Positions 7,664-15,604 of a stretch of DNA of 61,642 nt are shown here, in pieces. The stretch's first letter is position 1. The number at the start of each line of letters is the position of its first letter. Position numbers and translations under genes: made by a program. Origin of the DNA: Deltaproteobacteria bacterium (GTDB lineage: Bacteria > Desulfobacterota > DSM-4660 > Desulfatiglandales > HGW-15); the NCBI GenBank assembly GCA_020060215.1, contig JAGVAP010000030.1, positions 1 through 61,642 of the forward strand, written 5' to 3'. Under the pieces are notes generated by a model. It had not been told where the DNA came from. It worked only from the letters and a program-made list of their open reading frames with translations, and ran no database searches.

Positions 7664-8683
7664 ATGCCGGAATCGGAAAAGGTCGGCGGCGGAGCCGTTC
7701 CCTGGCGCTATCTGCTCTTGTTTGACCTGTTTCTCTTTGCCCTGCTGGTCCTCTCCACCCGGCTCGCCACACTTCTCCACGAACTGCTGGGGCACGGCCT
7801 TACCGCAGCCGCCCTGGGGGGCGCGGTCCGCGGCATACGGGTCTCTCTGTTCGGTGGGGGAAATGCCTACTATCAGTTCCATGCCGAGCTTGACCCGACA
7901 GCTCTGTTTGCGGTCTCCTTTGGCGGTATCCTGATCAATCTCCTGACAGGCGCGTCCGCCCTTGCGCTGGCAACCAGGCCCGGGGTCTATCGGGGCCGAA
8001 CCGTCTTTCTTTCGGTCTTCGGAATGGTGAGCCTCTGGGGGGGTCTTGCTTATTCGAGCCTCGGTTTCTATTACGGGGTGGGAGATCCGGCCGTCGCGGT
8101 GAGGGGACTCGCCGGAGCAGGCGAATGGCTCTGGCTCCCTTTCCTTGCAGCCGCGCCCGCGGCGGCCTTCTGGGGCGGGCGAGCCTTCACCAGGGTCATC
8201 CGGTCCTGGTTCCCGATGGACGGATTTGCCCGAAAGACTCTCCTCCTCGCCCTCACCCTCGGGGTGACGGGAGCCGTTTATGCCGGCATCTATATCGCGG
8301 CCGAGCAGAGATCGGTCGCGCTCGAAACCGCATCGATCGCCCAGATGCGTGCGGAGGAAAAGATCAGGGCCGAAAAGAGGGCTGAGCACCGCAGGCAGTT
8401 GCGGCAAACCCATCCCGAGTGGACGGAAGAGGAGCTTGCTCGAGCGCTGGAGAGGGTCACCCTGGAGGTGCATCCCGAAGAGGTGCCGAGAAAACCTCCC
8501 CTGATCCCCCTCCTGGCCGTTGCCTATCTGGCAGGATTCCTTCTTTCGATTCACCGTTCGGAGGAATCCAGACCACCAGTCCCGCGAATATCTCCTCTCG
8601 TTGCATTCTCTAGTACCCTTCTCGCCGTGGCGGTTCTGGCCGTCCTGGTCGTCACCGACGGCTGGATCTGGATCCCATCTTAG
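7664..8683 (+). CDS. polytopic membrane protein with HELLGH motif (M50-like putative metallopeptidase)
   Basis: 339 residues with about seven predicted membrane segments (near 17-38, 78-98, 112-132, 150-170, 190-212, 280-300, 312-332). The first one contains HELLGHG (39-45). Site-2-type M50 peptidases carry HExxH in their first membrane helix; here the second His is one residue later (HExxxH), so zinc protease activity is uncertain. A long charged, helical stretch (about 215-275, rich in Arg/Glu) interrupts the membrane part. GGTGGAG precedes the ATG. It sits between the hydrolase gene (84-base gap) and the sigma54 promoter of the next operon. Substrate and role are unknown. Confidence 0.7.
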   Translation: MPESEKVGGGAVPWRYLLLFDLFLFALLVLSTRLATLLHELLGHGLTAAALGGAVRGIRVSLFGGGNAYYQFHAELDPTALFAVSFGGILINLLTGASALALATRPGVYRGRTVFLSVFGMVSLWGGLAYSSLGFYYGVGDPAVAVRGLAGAGEWLWLPFLAAAPAAAFWGGRAFTRVIRSWFPMDGFARKTLLLALTLGVTGAVYAGIYIAAEQRSVALETASIAQMRAEEKIRAEKRAEHRRQLRQTHPEWTEEELARALERVTLEVHPEEVPRKPPLIPLLAVAYLAGFLLSIHRSEESRPPVPRISPLVAFSSTLLAVAVLAVLVVTDGWIWIPS

Positions 8684-8706
8684 TGGTTGATCTTTCACCT
8701 TTAGGA

Positions 8707-8722
8707 TGGCATAAGCCTTGCA
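8707..8722 (+). promoter_or_regulatory. sigma54 (RpoN) promoter
   Basis: TGGCA (8707-8711) and TTGCA (8718-8722) place GG and GC exactly 10 bases apart, as required for a -24/-12 promoter, and the flanks are AT-rich after -12. Transcription would start near 8733 and run into the TPR-barrel gene at 8816. Sigma54 promoters need an enhancer-binding activator; none is encoded in this window. Confidence 0.7.
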
Positions 8723-8815
8723 AATTATCCGTCCAAAAGGGTCGGTTCCTATCCAGGTGCGGGCGTGTGTCCCGGATGAGGTCTATCGAGCTCCAACCCA
8801 GGGGGTTTTAGAGAA

Positions 8816-10282
8816 ATGAAGCGGTCTGGCCTGCTTTCTGTCCCCGTACTTGCAGTCATCTTGGTATTTTGCTTTGCGACCGGCAGCCGGGCGCAGGACA
8901 CCTCAGGGGGAGAAGCTGGCCCCGGCAAGAGCCCGAGGGCGGAGGAATTTGACCGGGAAGCCCTCCAGAAGCTGAAAAAGCTCCCCCCGCAGCAGGTCGA
9001 GGAACTCGACGCCAGGCTTGCCGAAGCCTTGACGCTCTTCTATGACCGGGAGTACGCGCGCGCTCTGCCCATCTTCCGGGAGATCGCCGGCACCGTGGAG
9101 ACCATGGACATCATGTTCTGGGCGGCGTCCGCCGCGGCAGGGGCAGGGAATGCCGACGCCGCCATAGAGAACTTCAAACGGATGCTCGAGATCGACCCGA
9201 GTCTGTACAGAGTCAGGCTGGAACTCGCGACCGTCTACTTCCGGATGGGGAGATATGACGATGCACGGGCAGAGCTTCGGACCGTCCTGGAGGCGAGACC
9301 ACCGGAGCCGGTCAGGAACAACATCGAGAAGATGCTTGCGGCCATCGACGAGAGGACCAGAAGGGTTTTCGCAGGGGTGCGGGGATCCCTCGGCATACAG
9401 CGGGACGGCAATGTGAGCGCCGGGCCGGACAAGGAGTTCATCACCATCCCTGAAGGGCGCGGGACCATCGGCCCCCTCACCGAAACCCAGAAAGGCCTGA
9501 GCGACTGGGTCACGGTGGGGACCGCGTTCGGCACCTTCACCTATGATTACGGGGACAGGGGTTCCTGGATGTGGAACACGACGGGCTCCTTCTACCAGAC
9601 CCACAACTTCAAGTACCACCAGTTCGACTACACCCAACTGAGGGTGACCACAGGACCTTGGTGGGTCGGATCGAGGAGCATCCTCAAATTGCCGGCAGGG
9701 TATGCCTACAACATGTATGAACATGAGGACCTCTACCATTCCTATGACTTCGCCCCCAGTTACGAGTATTTCTTCACGCCCCGTTTCAGCCTCCAGGGGA
9801 TCTACTCCTACGCACGCGAAACCTACGCCTACTCCGCCGTGCCGGCGGACGACAGGACGGGCCAGGACGGCGTCATCCGCGCCTGGGAGCTGAACCCCAA
9901 TCTCTATTTCAACAACCGGAAGGACATCCTCTCCTTCTACATCGGCGATGAGGATTCAAACACCAAGAGCCGGGTGTATACCTATGACGCGATCAACCTG
10001 GGCGTAGCCTATTTCAAGCTGTTCGAGCTATGGAACGGCGAGATGGAGTTCTACGGCAGGTATCGATATACCAGGAGAGAATATGCGACCCCTGCCGTGC
10101 TGTGGCCTTCGGCATTCCTGAGGACGGACGAGAGACACAACTTCTACTTCGTGTTGAGCAGGAATATTTCCAAGAACCTCTTTGCCTCGATCTCCTACAA
10201 CTTCATCAACAACGAATCCAACACGGAGCTGTACGACTTCGAGAAGGATGTGTGGGCTTTTACGGTAGGGTTCAAGTTCTGA
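8816..10282 (+). CDS. TPR + outer-membrane beta-barrel protein, Slam/type XI secretion-like
   Basis: 488 residues: a signal peptide (cleavage near SRAQ, 26), a periplasmic helical region with TPR units (about 50-180, e.g. FYDREYARALPIFREI and VYFRMGRYDDARAELR), then a barrel rich in alternating Tyr/Trp/Phe strands to the terminal Phe (VGFKF), typical of outer-membrane proteins. The junction GSLGIQRDGNVSAGPD resembles the start of the DUF560 barrel in surface lipoprotein assembly modifiers (Slam), which move TbpB-like cargo across the outer membrane. The gene right after it encodes a protein with a TbpB-like C-terminus, supporting this reading. A sigma54 promoter precedes it. Sure of TPR plus barrel; the Slam assignment is inference from architecture and context. 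Confidence 0.75.
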   Translation: MKRSGLLSVPVLAVILVFCFATGSRAQDTSGGEAGPGKSPRAEEFDREALQKLKKLPPQQVEELDARLAEALTLFYDREYARALPIFREIAGTVETMDIMFWAASAAAGAGNADAAIENFKRMLEIDPSLYRVRLELATVYFRMGRYDDARAELRTVLEARPPEPVRNNIEKMLAAIDERTRRVFAGVRGSLGIQRDGNVSAGPDKEFITIPEGRGTIGPLTETQKGLSDWVTVGTAFGTFTYDYGDRGSWMWNTTGSFYQTHNFKYHQFDYTQLRVTTGPWWVGSRSILKLPAGYAYNMYEHEDLYHSYDFAPSYEYFFTPRFSLQGIYSYARETYAYSAVPADDRTGQDGVIRAWELNPNLYFNNRKDILSFYIGDEDSNTKSRVYTYDAINLGVAYFKLFELWNGEMEFYGRYRYTRREYATPAVLWPSAFLRTDERHNFYFVLSRNISKNLFASISYNFINNESNTELYDFEKDVWAFTVGFKF

Positions 10283-10328
10283 CGAAACGCCGGAATCCCT
10301 CTGGAACAGCTTTGGGCAAGCATTCTGC

Positions 10329-10420
10329 AGGATGGGTGGAGCGAAGCGAAACCCATCGATCGGGATTCGAGAGGGCGAAGACTTCGTAGATGATGGGTTT
10401 CGCTTCGCTCCACCCATCCT
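10329..10420. repeat. 29-bp perfect inverted repeat (REP-like doublet)
   Basis: The arms 10329-10357 and 10392-10420 are exact reverse complements, and each arm is itself partly palindromic (gatgggt ... acccatc). The 34-base loop contains a small cgaag-a-cttcg hairpin. It lies in the 173-base gap between the barrel gene and the FecR gene and could attenuate transcription or protect the upstream mRNA. Confidence 0.9.
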
Positions 10421-10455
10421 ACACCCAACCGCTTTACGGCTAGGGAGGTGATTAG

Positions 10456-12240
10456 ATGAAAACGCTCTTCAGGTGCGCGGTGTTCCCGGCGCTCTTGGGT
10501 GGTCTGCTGATCTTGGTCCCCTTTGTGTTGGATGCGCAGACGAACCGGGGCGTGTCCGTCCCCCCCGAACGACTCCCGAAGGAGCTGCGTGATCTCTCCC
10601 CGCGAGACTACTTCGTCCAGTCGGCACAAGAGAAGGTGGGGGTCATCCATGCGCTGGAAGGGAAAGTGATCGTCATCCATGAGACCACCGGAGAGGCCTA
10701 TTTCGCCATGGCCGGGGATCCGGTGCATGAGAAGGATACCCTGATTACCCTCTCCGATTCCAAGTGCCGTATCCGGTTTGTGGATGAGGATCTGGTCACC
10801 ATGGCGCCCGAGACCCGGTTCAGCGTAGAAGACTTTGAAGACCAGAGAGAGGAGGGCAGGAAGAGATCCCTTTTCAAGATGATCAAGGGGAAGGCGATGT
10901 TCTACGCCATGCGGCTCTTCCGATACAAGGATACCCGGTTCACGGTGGCAACGCCCACCAATACGATCGGCGTGAGGGGGACCAAGTTCGGCGCTCATGT
11001 CTATTACCTGAATGAAGGGACAGCGGACCGGGGTGTTCGGGTCGCCGACATCCGGGGCGGGATCGCCCCTTATCTTGCCCAGGCCGCAACCGGCCGGAGC
11101 TTCACCGACTGCTTCTCCGAGGACGGGGTGCTCGATGTGGACGGTCAGACCGTGGCTCCGGGGCAGATGTTCAGCGGCCGGACCGGACAGGTGATCCCGA
11201 CGCCCCCCGAGGTGATCCGCTCGTTTCAGCAGGAAACGGAGATCAGGACCGACGGGGCCACAAGCCCGGGGCCCGATCAAGGGGGGGCCGAGAAGGAAGC
11301 GGCTTCCCCCCCGCCACCGGCCGCGGTGACCGGCGGCGTCGCCCCGCTTGTCGCGGACATCCAGGCGAACATCACGAACGTCGTGCAGCTCCAGACCGTG
11401 CAGGAGGTAGAAAAGGAAAACGAGCAGCCCGAGCACAAGCCGCGAAAGGACATCGGGTACTTTGCCGCCATGCTCACCAGTACTCACGGCTCGGGATACC
11501 TGAAGGACGTATTCATCCAGTTCGACGACCATGTCCAGTATGAAAACGGTGTGGCCAAAGGCATGGGCCTAGCCGACAGCGGAAGCTACATCGAAGGCAA
11601 GGCCGTGGGCGTTTCCGATACGGCTCCTGGCCTGAGCCGGATCAACCTGGGCGTTTCGGGGGACTCGGGAGACCTGGGCAGCACCCGGCTGATCCAGGAC
11701 ACGTCCATCGGGAGCAATGATTACATGAAGTGGGGTTACTGGACCATGACCGAGCTGGTGACGATCGGAACCGAAGATTACTACATCAACAACAAGGCCT
11801 ACTATCTCATCGGGCAGGCCACGGACAACCTCGATAGAGTCAGGAACCTGGGCAACGTCACCTACAGCGGCAGTGCATGGGGGACTTTCTGGTCCGCGGC
11901 GGGCGGCGCGGACATGAGCGGTAGTTTCAACACCAAGGTCAATTTCAACAGCGGGGCCCTGACGGACTTCAACCTCAGTGTTTCAGGGGGAGGCAGGTCC
12001 GCCTCCATCTCCGGGGCCGGCGGGAACATCTATGAATATGGCAATCTCGCAAACAACAGCTGCAGCCACTTCGACATCGATCACGCCAGCGGGGAGTGGA
12101 AACTGGACGGTGTGGCGCCGGTCTACAAGGCCGCGCAGGGAACCCTGTACGGGCCGAACGGCGAGCACATCGGAGGCGTCTGGGGCATGTACGGGAACAG
12201 CTCGGAAGGCGCAGCGGGAATCTTTCAAGGGAGCCGATAG
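10456..12240 (+). CDS. secreted FecR-domain protein with TbpB-like C-terminal barrel (putative Slam cargo)
   Basis: 594 residues with a signal peptide (1-27, no lipobox Cys), so exported but not a canonical lipoprotein. Residues about 60-190 form a FecR domain (GVIHALEGKVIV, then the hallmark ATPTNTIGVRGTKFGA near 165-180). There is no sigma-regulator helix in front, as in FecR domains of surface proteins. A Pro-rich linker follows (about 265-330). The C-terminus (about 475-594) has glycine-spaced beta strands and the closing motif GTLYGPNGEHIGGVWGMY, like the handle/barrel end of transferrin-binding protein B and other Slam substrates. A near-perfect ribosome site (GGGAGGTGAT) precedes the ATG. 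Same strand as the barrel gene, and probably the same transcript. Confidence 0.78.
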   Translation: MKTLFRCAVFPALLGGLLILVPFVLDAQTNRGVSVPPERLPKELRDLSPRDYFVQSAQEKVGVIHALEGKVIVIHETTGEAYFAMAGDPVHEKDTLITLSDSKCRIRFVDEDLVTMAPETRFSVEDFEDQREEGRKRSLFKMIKGKAMFYAMRLFRYKDTRFTVATPTNTIGVRGTKFGAHVYYLNEGTADRGVRVADIRGGIAPYLAQAATGRSFTDCFSEDGVLDVDGQTVAPGQMFSGRTGQVIPTPPEVIRSFQQETEIRTDGATSPGPDQGGAEKEAASPPPPAAVTGGVAPLVADIQANITNVVQLQTVQEVEKENEQPEHKPRKDIGYFAAMLTSTHGSGYLKDVFIQFDDHVQYENGVAKGMGLADSGSYIEGKAVGVSDTAPGLSRINLGVSGDSGDLGSTRLIQDTSIGSNDYMKWGYWTMTELVTIGTEDYYINNKAYYLIGQATDNLDRVRNLGNVTYSGSAWGTFWSAAGGADMSGSFNTKVNFNSGALTDFNLSVSGGGRSASISGAGGNIYEYGNLANNSCSHFDIDHASGEWKLDGVAPVYKAAQGTLYGPNGEHIGGVWGMYGNSSEGAAGIFQGSR

Positions 12241-12249
12241 AGCCCTCGT

Positions 12250-12392
12250 ATGAGACTTCAAGAATGATGCAAGATTCAGGATGCAGGATCCAGGTTAAAT
12301 ACAGTTCTCCACCATGGGTCTCGGTTCTTTCTTTCATCCCGGATCCTGCATCTTGGATCCTGGTCAATCCTTGTATGAAACGAAGTCTCAAG
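12250..12392. repeat. heptad inverted repeat (GGATNCA family)
   Basis: Left arm units are tgatgca agattca ggatgca ggatcca (12265-12292); the right arm (12341-12363) carries the complementary heptads, with outer arms tgagacttc/gaagtctca. It fills the convergent gap between the FecR gene and rarA and may terminate both. Confidence 0.75.
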
Positions 12393-12467
12393 AGATGGTT
12401 TCACCGCCGAGACGGTACCAGAGATCGCAGAGAGCGAGAATTAAGCTCTTCCTGATCTGCGCGACGA

Positions 12468-13772
12468 TCACTCCGGTCGAGGGACCGGGCCTTTTTTCCT
12501 CTTTTCGATCTCCAGCATCCTTCGCCGGACCTCTCTCTCCTGCCCTCGACCGGTGGGTTTGTAGAAGACGCTCTTTCTGATCTTCTCCGGCAGGTACTCC
12601 TGCTCCACCCATGCGCCTGGATAGTTGTGGGGATAGAGATAGCCCCTGGAGTAACCCAGCTGCTTCATCAGCGTGGTTGGGGCATTTCGGATGTGAAGAG
12701 GGACCGGCAGGGCGCCGCTCTTCTCGATTTCCGCCTTCACGCCCTTTTCCGCCATGTAGAGGGCGTTGCTCTTCGGCGCCGACGAGAGGTACACCGCCGC
12801 CTGGGCCAGCGCGAGCTCCGCCTCGGGCGGCCCGACCTTCTCCCATGCCTCGAACGCCGCCAGGGTCACCTGGAGGGCCTGGGGATCGGCCATGCCGACA
12901 TCTTCCGACGCAAATCGGATCATTCTCCTGCAGATGAAGAGAGGGTCCTCCCCGGCCATCAGCATGCGATAGAGCCAGTAGAGAGCGGCCTGGGCATCGC
13001 TGCCCCTGAGGCTCTTGTGAAAGGCCGAGATCAGGTTGAAGTGCTCCTCCCCGGCCTTGTCGTAGGGGAGGGACTTCCTGGTGAGGGCCTCCTCTACGGA
13101 GCGCAGATCCAGGATGCGCGGTCCTTCCTTCTCCAGGACATGGTTTGCGGCGATCTCCAGGTTGTTGAGGGCCACCCGCGCATCCCCTTCGGCGAGGTCT
13201 GTCAGGTAATCCATGGCCGCGGGCTCGACCGTCAGACCCATGGTCCCGAGCCCGGATGCCTCATCGGTCAGGGCCCTGTTCAGGATTGCGCGGATCTCGT
13301 CCTCGTCCAGAGGGTGGAGGGTCAGCACCCTCGCCCTGGACAGGAGGGGCGGGATGATCTCGAAGGACGGGTTCTGGGTCGTCGCTCCGACCAGGACGAT
13401 CAACCCTTTCTCCACATAGGGGAGGAACCCGTCCTGCTGGGCCTTGTTGAAGCGGTGGATCTCGTCGACAAAGAGGATGGTCGGCCTTTGGGTGGCTGCG
13501 TAGTGCTTTTCCGCCTCTGCGACCACCTCCCGGAGGTCCTTGATCCCCGAGGTGACGGCTGAAAACGAGCGGAAGACATACCCGGCCTCCCCGGCCATGA
13601 CCCTGGCCAGGGTGGTCTTGCCGGAGCCGGGCGGTCCCCAGAGGATGACGGAAAAAGGGTGCCCGGACTGAAACGCCTTTCGCAGGGATGACCCGGGCCC
13701 GATGAGGTGGTCCTGGCCGACGATCTCCTCGAAGCGGGTCGGCCTCATCCTTTCGGATAGGGGAACGCTCAT
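12468..13772 (-). CDS. rarA: replication-associated recombination AAA+ ATPase RarA (MgsA)
   Basis: Clamp-loader-like ATPase that acts at stalled replication forks. 434 residues, with the N-terminal MRPTRFEEIVGQDHLIG, Walker A GPPGSGKTTLA (about 47-57), Walker B ILFVDEIHRFNKAQQD (about 100-115) and sensor GATTQNPSFEI. The C-terminal tetramerisation part includes SAFHKSLRGSDAQAALYWL and the SRGYLYPHNYPGAWVEQEYLP block. The ATG overlaps the TGA of the upstream kinase-like gene (ATGA), so the two are co-translated. The basic tail (EIEKRKKGPVPRPE) is unremarkable. Confidence 0.95.
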   Translation of the reverse strand: MSVPLSERMRPTRFEEIVGQDHLIGPGSSLRKAFQSGHPFSVILWGPPGSGKTTLARVMAGEAGYVFRSFSAVTSGIKDLREVVAEAEKHYAATQRPTILFVDEIHRFNKAQQDGFLPYVEKGLIVLVGATTQNPSFEIIPPLLSRARVLTLHPLDEDEIRAILNRALTDEASGLGTMGLTVEPAAMDYLTDLAEGDARVALNNLEIAANHVLEKEGPRILDLRSVEEALTRKSLPYDKAGEEHFNLISAFHKSLRGSDAQAALYWLYRMLMAGEDPLFICRRMIRFASEDVGMADPQALQVTLAAFEAWEKVGPPEAELALAQAAVYLSSAPKSNALYMAEKGVKAEIEKSGALPVPLHIRNAPTTLMKQLGYSRGYLYPHNYPGAWVEQEYLPEKIRKSVFYKPTGRGQEREVRRRMLEIEKRKKGPVPRPE

Positions 13773-15307
13773 CTTGCCCTGCCGATCAGGAGTTCGGAGA
13801 TCCGGGTGAGGGTCCAGCCCATGTCGATCGGTTTTCCGATCACGAGGTCTACCGACCCGGGGGGGATCCGTCCGGAAGGATCTCCGCTGCCGGGATCTCC
13901 GATCAGGGCGAGGCCGGCACGCGGTGCGGCCTTCCGGATCCTCCTCACCATGGACTGGGCGTCCCCGGCCGCGGTCCCGGCAATCACCAGGTCGAAGGCC
14001 CTGCTCCTGACCTTGTCGAACCCATCGGAGAAGACCTCTGCGGTATCCACGTTGTACCCTTTGCTGGAAAGGACCTGGAAGAGGAGCTCACGGACCAGAT
14101 GATCCCCCTCTATGATCAGTATCCACAAGTCCCTCCTCTTCCTCGACTGCTTTCCCTGCCGGGCCGCCTTTCGGGTAAGGGGCATCCGGAGGGTGATGGT
14201 GGTGCCCCGCCCCTTGCCGCTTTCCAGCTGCAGGTCCCCATGGTGTCTCTTCAGGGCGGCGCGGGCCATACACAGACCGAGGCCGTCGGAGCCCTTTGTG
14301 GTGAAGAAAGGATCCATGACCTTCGGCAGATGCTCTTCAGGGACGCTCGAACCGCTGTCCTGGATGTACACGCAGGCGTAGCCGGCACTCTCCTCGGTCG
14401 TGATATAGAGGTCTCCCCCCCTGGGCATGGCTTCCACGGCGTTGGTGATCAGCTCCATCACCGCGTTCCTGATCTCTTCCGGGTCACCTATCACGGGGGA
14501 GGCTTGTCTCGAATAGGAACGGAAATGGATGGGCGTCGCTCGACCATCAGCGCCGTCCAGATTTCCCTGCAGGATCGAAATCGCTTCCTCGACCACCTTT
14601 CCGAGGTCAAAAGGGATGACCCGCGACGGCTCCGGCTCGTCCCTTGAGAGCGTTTCAAGGCACCGGGTGAGGGAAACCAGTTCATTGGCGGCAGCGACCA
14701 GGGGCGGATTCAAGGGGCCCCGGGTCTTCTGCCGTGCAACATAATCGCTCAGGGCCCGCACCGAGGGGGTCAGTTTGCGAGCCAGTCCGGCGCTCATGAC
14801 GGCAATGAGGTCGTCCTTGTGCGCGCTGATCAGATTTCGCTCCCGTTCTCTCCTCGGACCCGAGAGGGCAAGCTCAGCGAGGAATGCGGCGCGGCCCTGG
14901 TAGGTGATCCTATGAAGGGTGAAGTCGCAGCCGACCGCCTCCCCCTCCCTGGTCAGGAGATCGATCTCCTGCGGTTCCGGGCTGCCGTTGTCTCCGAAGT
15001 TCCTGTCCTGTAGGAAGGCGGAGCGGTGACGGGTATGGATCAGTTGCGCAAATTCCATCCCCTGGACTTCCTCTCGACCGTATCCGAGCGTCTCCAGGGC
15101 TCTCCCGGTGATCTCCCTTATTTTTCCCCCTTGAATGACCGCGAAAACCGAGGGAAGGGAATCGAGGATCGCGTCCGCCCTGGCCAGGGTCTTCCGGAGC
15201 TCGTGGTTCTCCCTGCGGATGGAGTTGATCGTCTCCTCGGCATCCCGTCTGCTTTCGGGGAACTTCCTGCCTGACCTGTCCGGACGAGTCGTGTCCTTCC
15301 GCTGCAT
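13769..15307 (-). CDS. degenerate PAS histidine-kinase/receiver hybrid
   Basis: 512 residues: coiled coil (about 18-45), PAS domain (45-150), dimerisation-type helices (160-225), HATPase (235-378) and a C-terminal receiver-like domain (394-510). ATP-binding boxes are present: N289 in the N-box, DSGSS (317-321) and GSDGLGLCMARAAL. Both phosphorylation sites look lost. The H-box reads AGLARKLTPSV with Arg177 where AHEIRNP has His. The receiver reads DLVIAGTAAGD with Gly444 where the acceptor Asp should be, although the Lys of VIGKPID remains. It may be an ATP-binding sensor without phosphotransfer. It overlaps rarA by 4 bases (ATGA), an unusual partner. Confidence 0.82.
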   Translation of the reverse strand: MQRKDTTRPDRSGRKFPESRRDAEETINSIRRENHELRKTLARADAILDSLPSVFAVIQGGKIREITGRALETLGYGREEVQGMEFAQLIHTRHRSAFLQDRNFGDNGSPEPQEIDLLTREGEAVGCDFTLHRITYQGRAAFLAELALSGPRRERERNLISAHKDDLIAVMSAGLARKLTPSVRALSDYVARQKTRGPLNPPLVAAANELVSLTRCLETLSRDEPEPSRVIPFDLGKVVEEAISILQGNLDGADGRATPIHFRSYSRQASPVIGDPEEIRNAVMELITNAVEAMPRGGDLYITTEESAGYACVYIQDSGSSVPEEHLPKVMDPFFTTKGSDGLGLCMARAALKRHHGDLQLESGKGRGTTITLRMPLTRKAARQGKQSRKRRDLWILIIEGDHLVRELLFQVLSSKGYNVDTAEVFSDGFDKVRSRAFDLVIAGTAAGDAQSMVRRIRKAAPRAGLALIGDPGSGDPSGRIPPGSVDLVIGKPIDMGWTLTRISELLIGRAR

Positions 15308-15378
15308 GGAACCTGTCCTGTCCTAGAGATGAGGGAATCGCATCGGAAAAGGGTTTCGGGGAAACACATATACGAGGC

Positions 15379-15400
15379 GGCCCTCCGCCATGGGAGGGCC
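15379..15400. promoter_or_regulatory. 8-bp stem hairpin/palindrome between divergent genes
   Basis: ggccctcc (15379-15386) and ggagggcc (15393-15400) flank a 6-base loop. The site lies between the kinase-like gene (-) and dnaE (+), about 35 bases before a TATAAT, so it could be an operator. There is no T-tract. Confidence 0.4.
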
Positions 15401-15410
15401 TATATTAACT

Positions 15411-15438
15411 GTGGACTTGGGGTTGAATCTTCTATAAT
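15411..15438 (+). promoter_or_regulatory. candidate dnaE promoter
   Basis: A perfect TATAAT at 15433-15438; the -35 is weak (GTGGAC at 15411-15416, 16-base spacer). Transcription would run through the octad repeat at 15502-15560 before dnaE. Confidence 0.4.
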
Positions 15439-15501
15439 CTACCATAGCTGTCGCGGGCCCTTCAAGCGAGAAAGTGGGCCCCTCAGGGATCAGAGAATTC
15501 A

Positions 15502-15560
15502 GCCACAAAGGCACTGAGACACAAAGAAGGATTCCTTGGTGTCTTCGTGTCTTGAGGGCA
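15502..15560. repeat. octad inverted repeat (ACACAAAG family), copy in the dnaE leader
   Basis: gccacaaaggcactgagacacaaag-type units are followed by the complementary ttggtgtcttcgtgtctt series. The dnaE frame is open through part of it, but the repeat-encoded residues are not part of the DnaE family N-terminus. Confidence 0.75.
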
Positions 15561-15604
15561 GTGTTTCACTTTCGAGCGCAAAAGAATATTTGGAGTCAAG
15601 AAGC

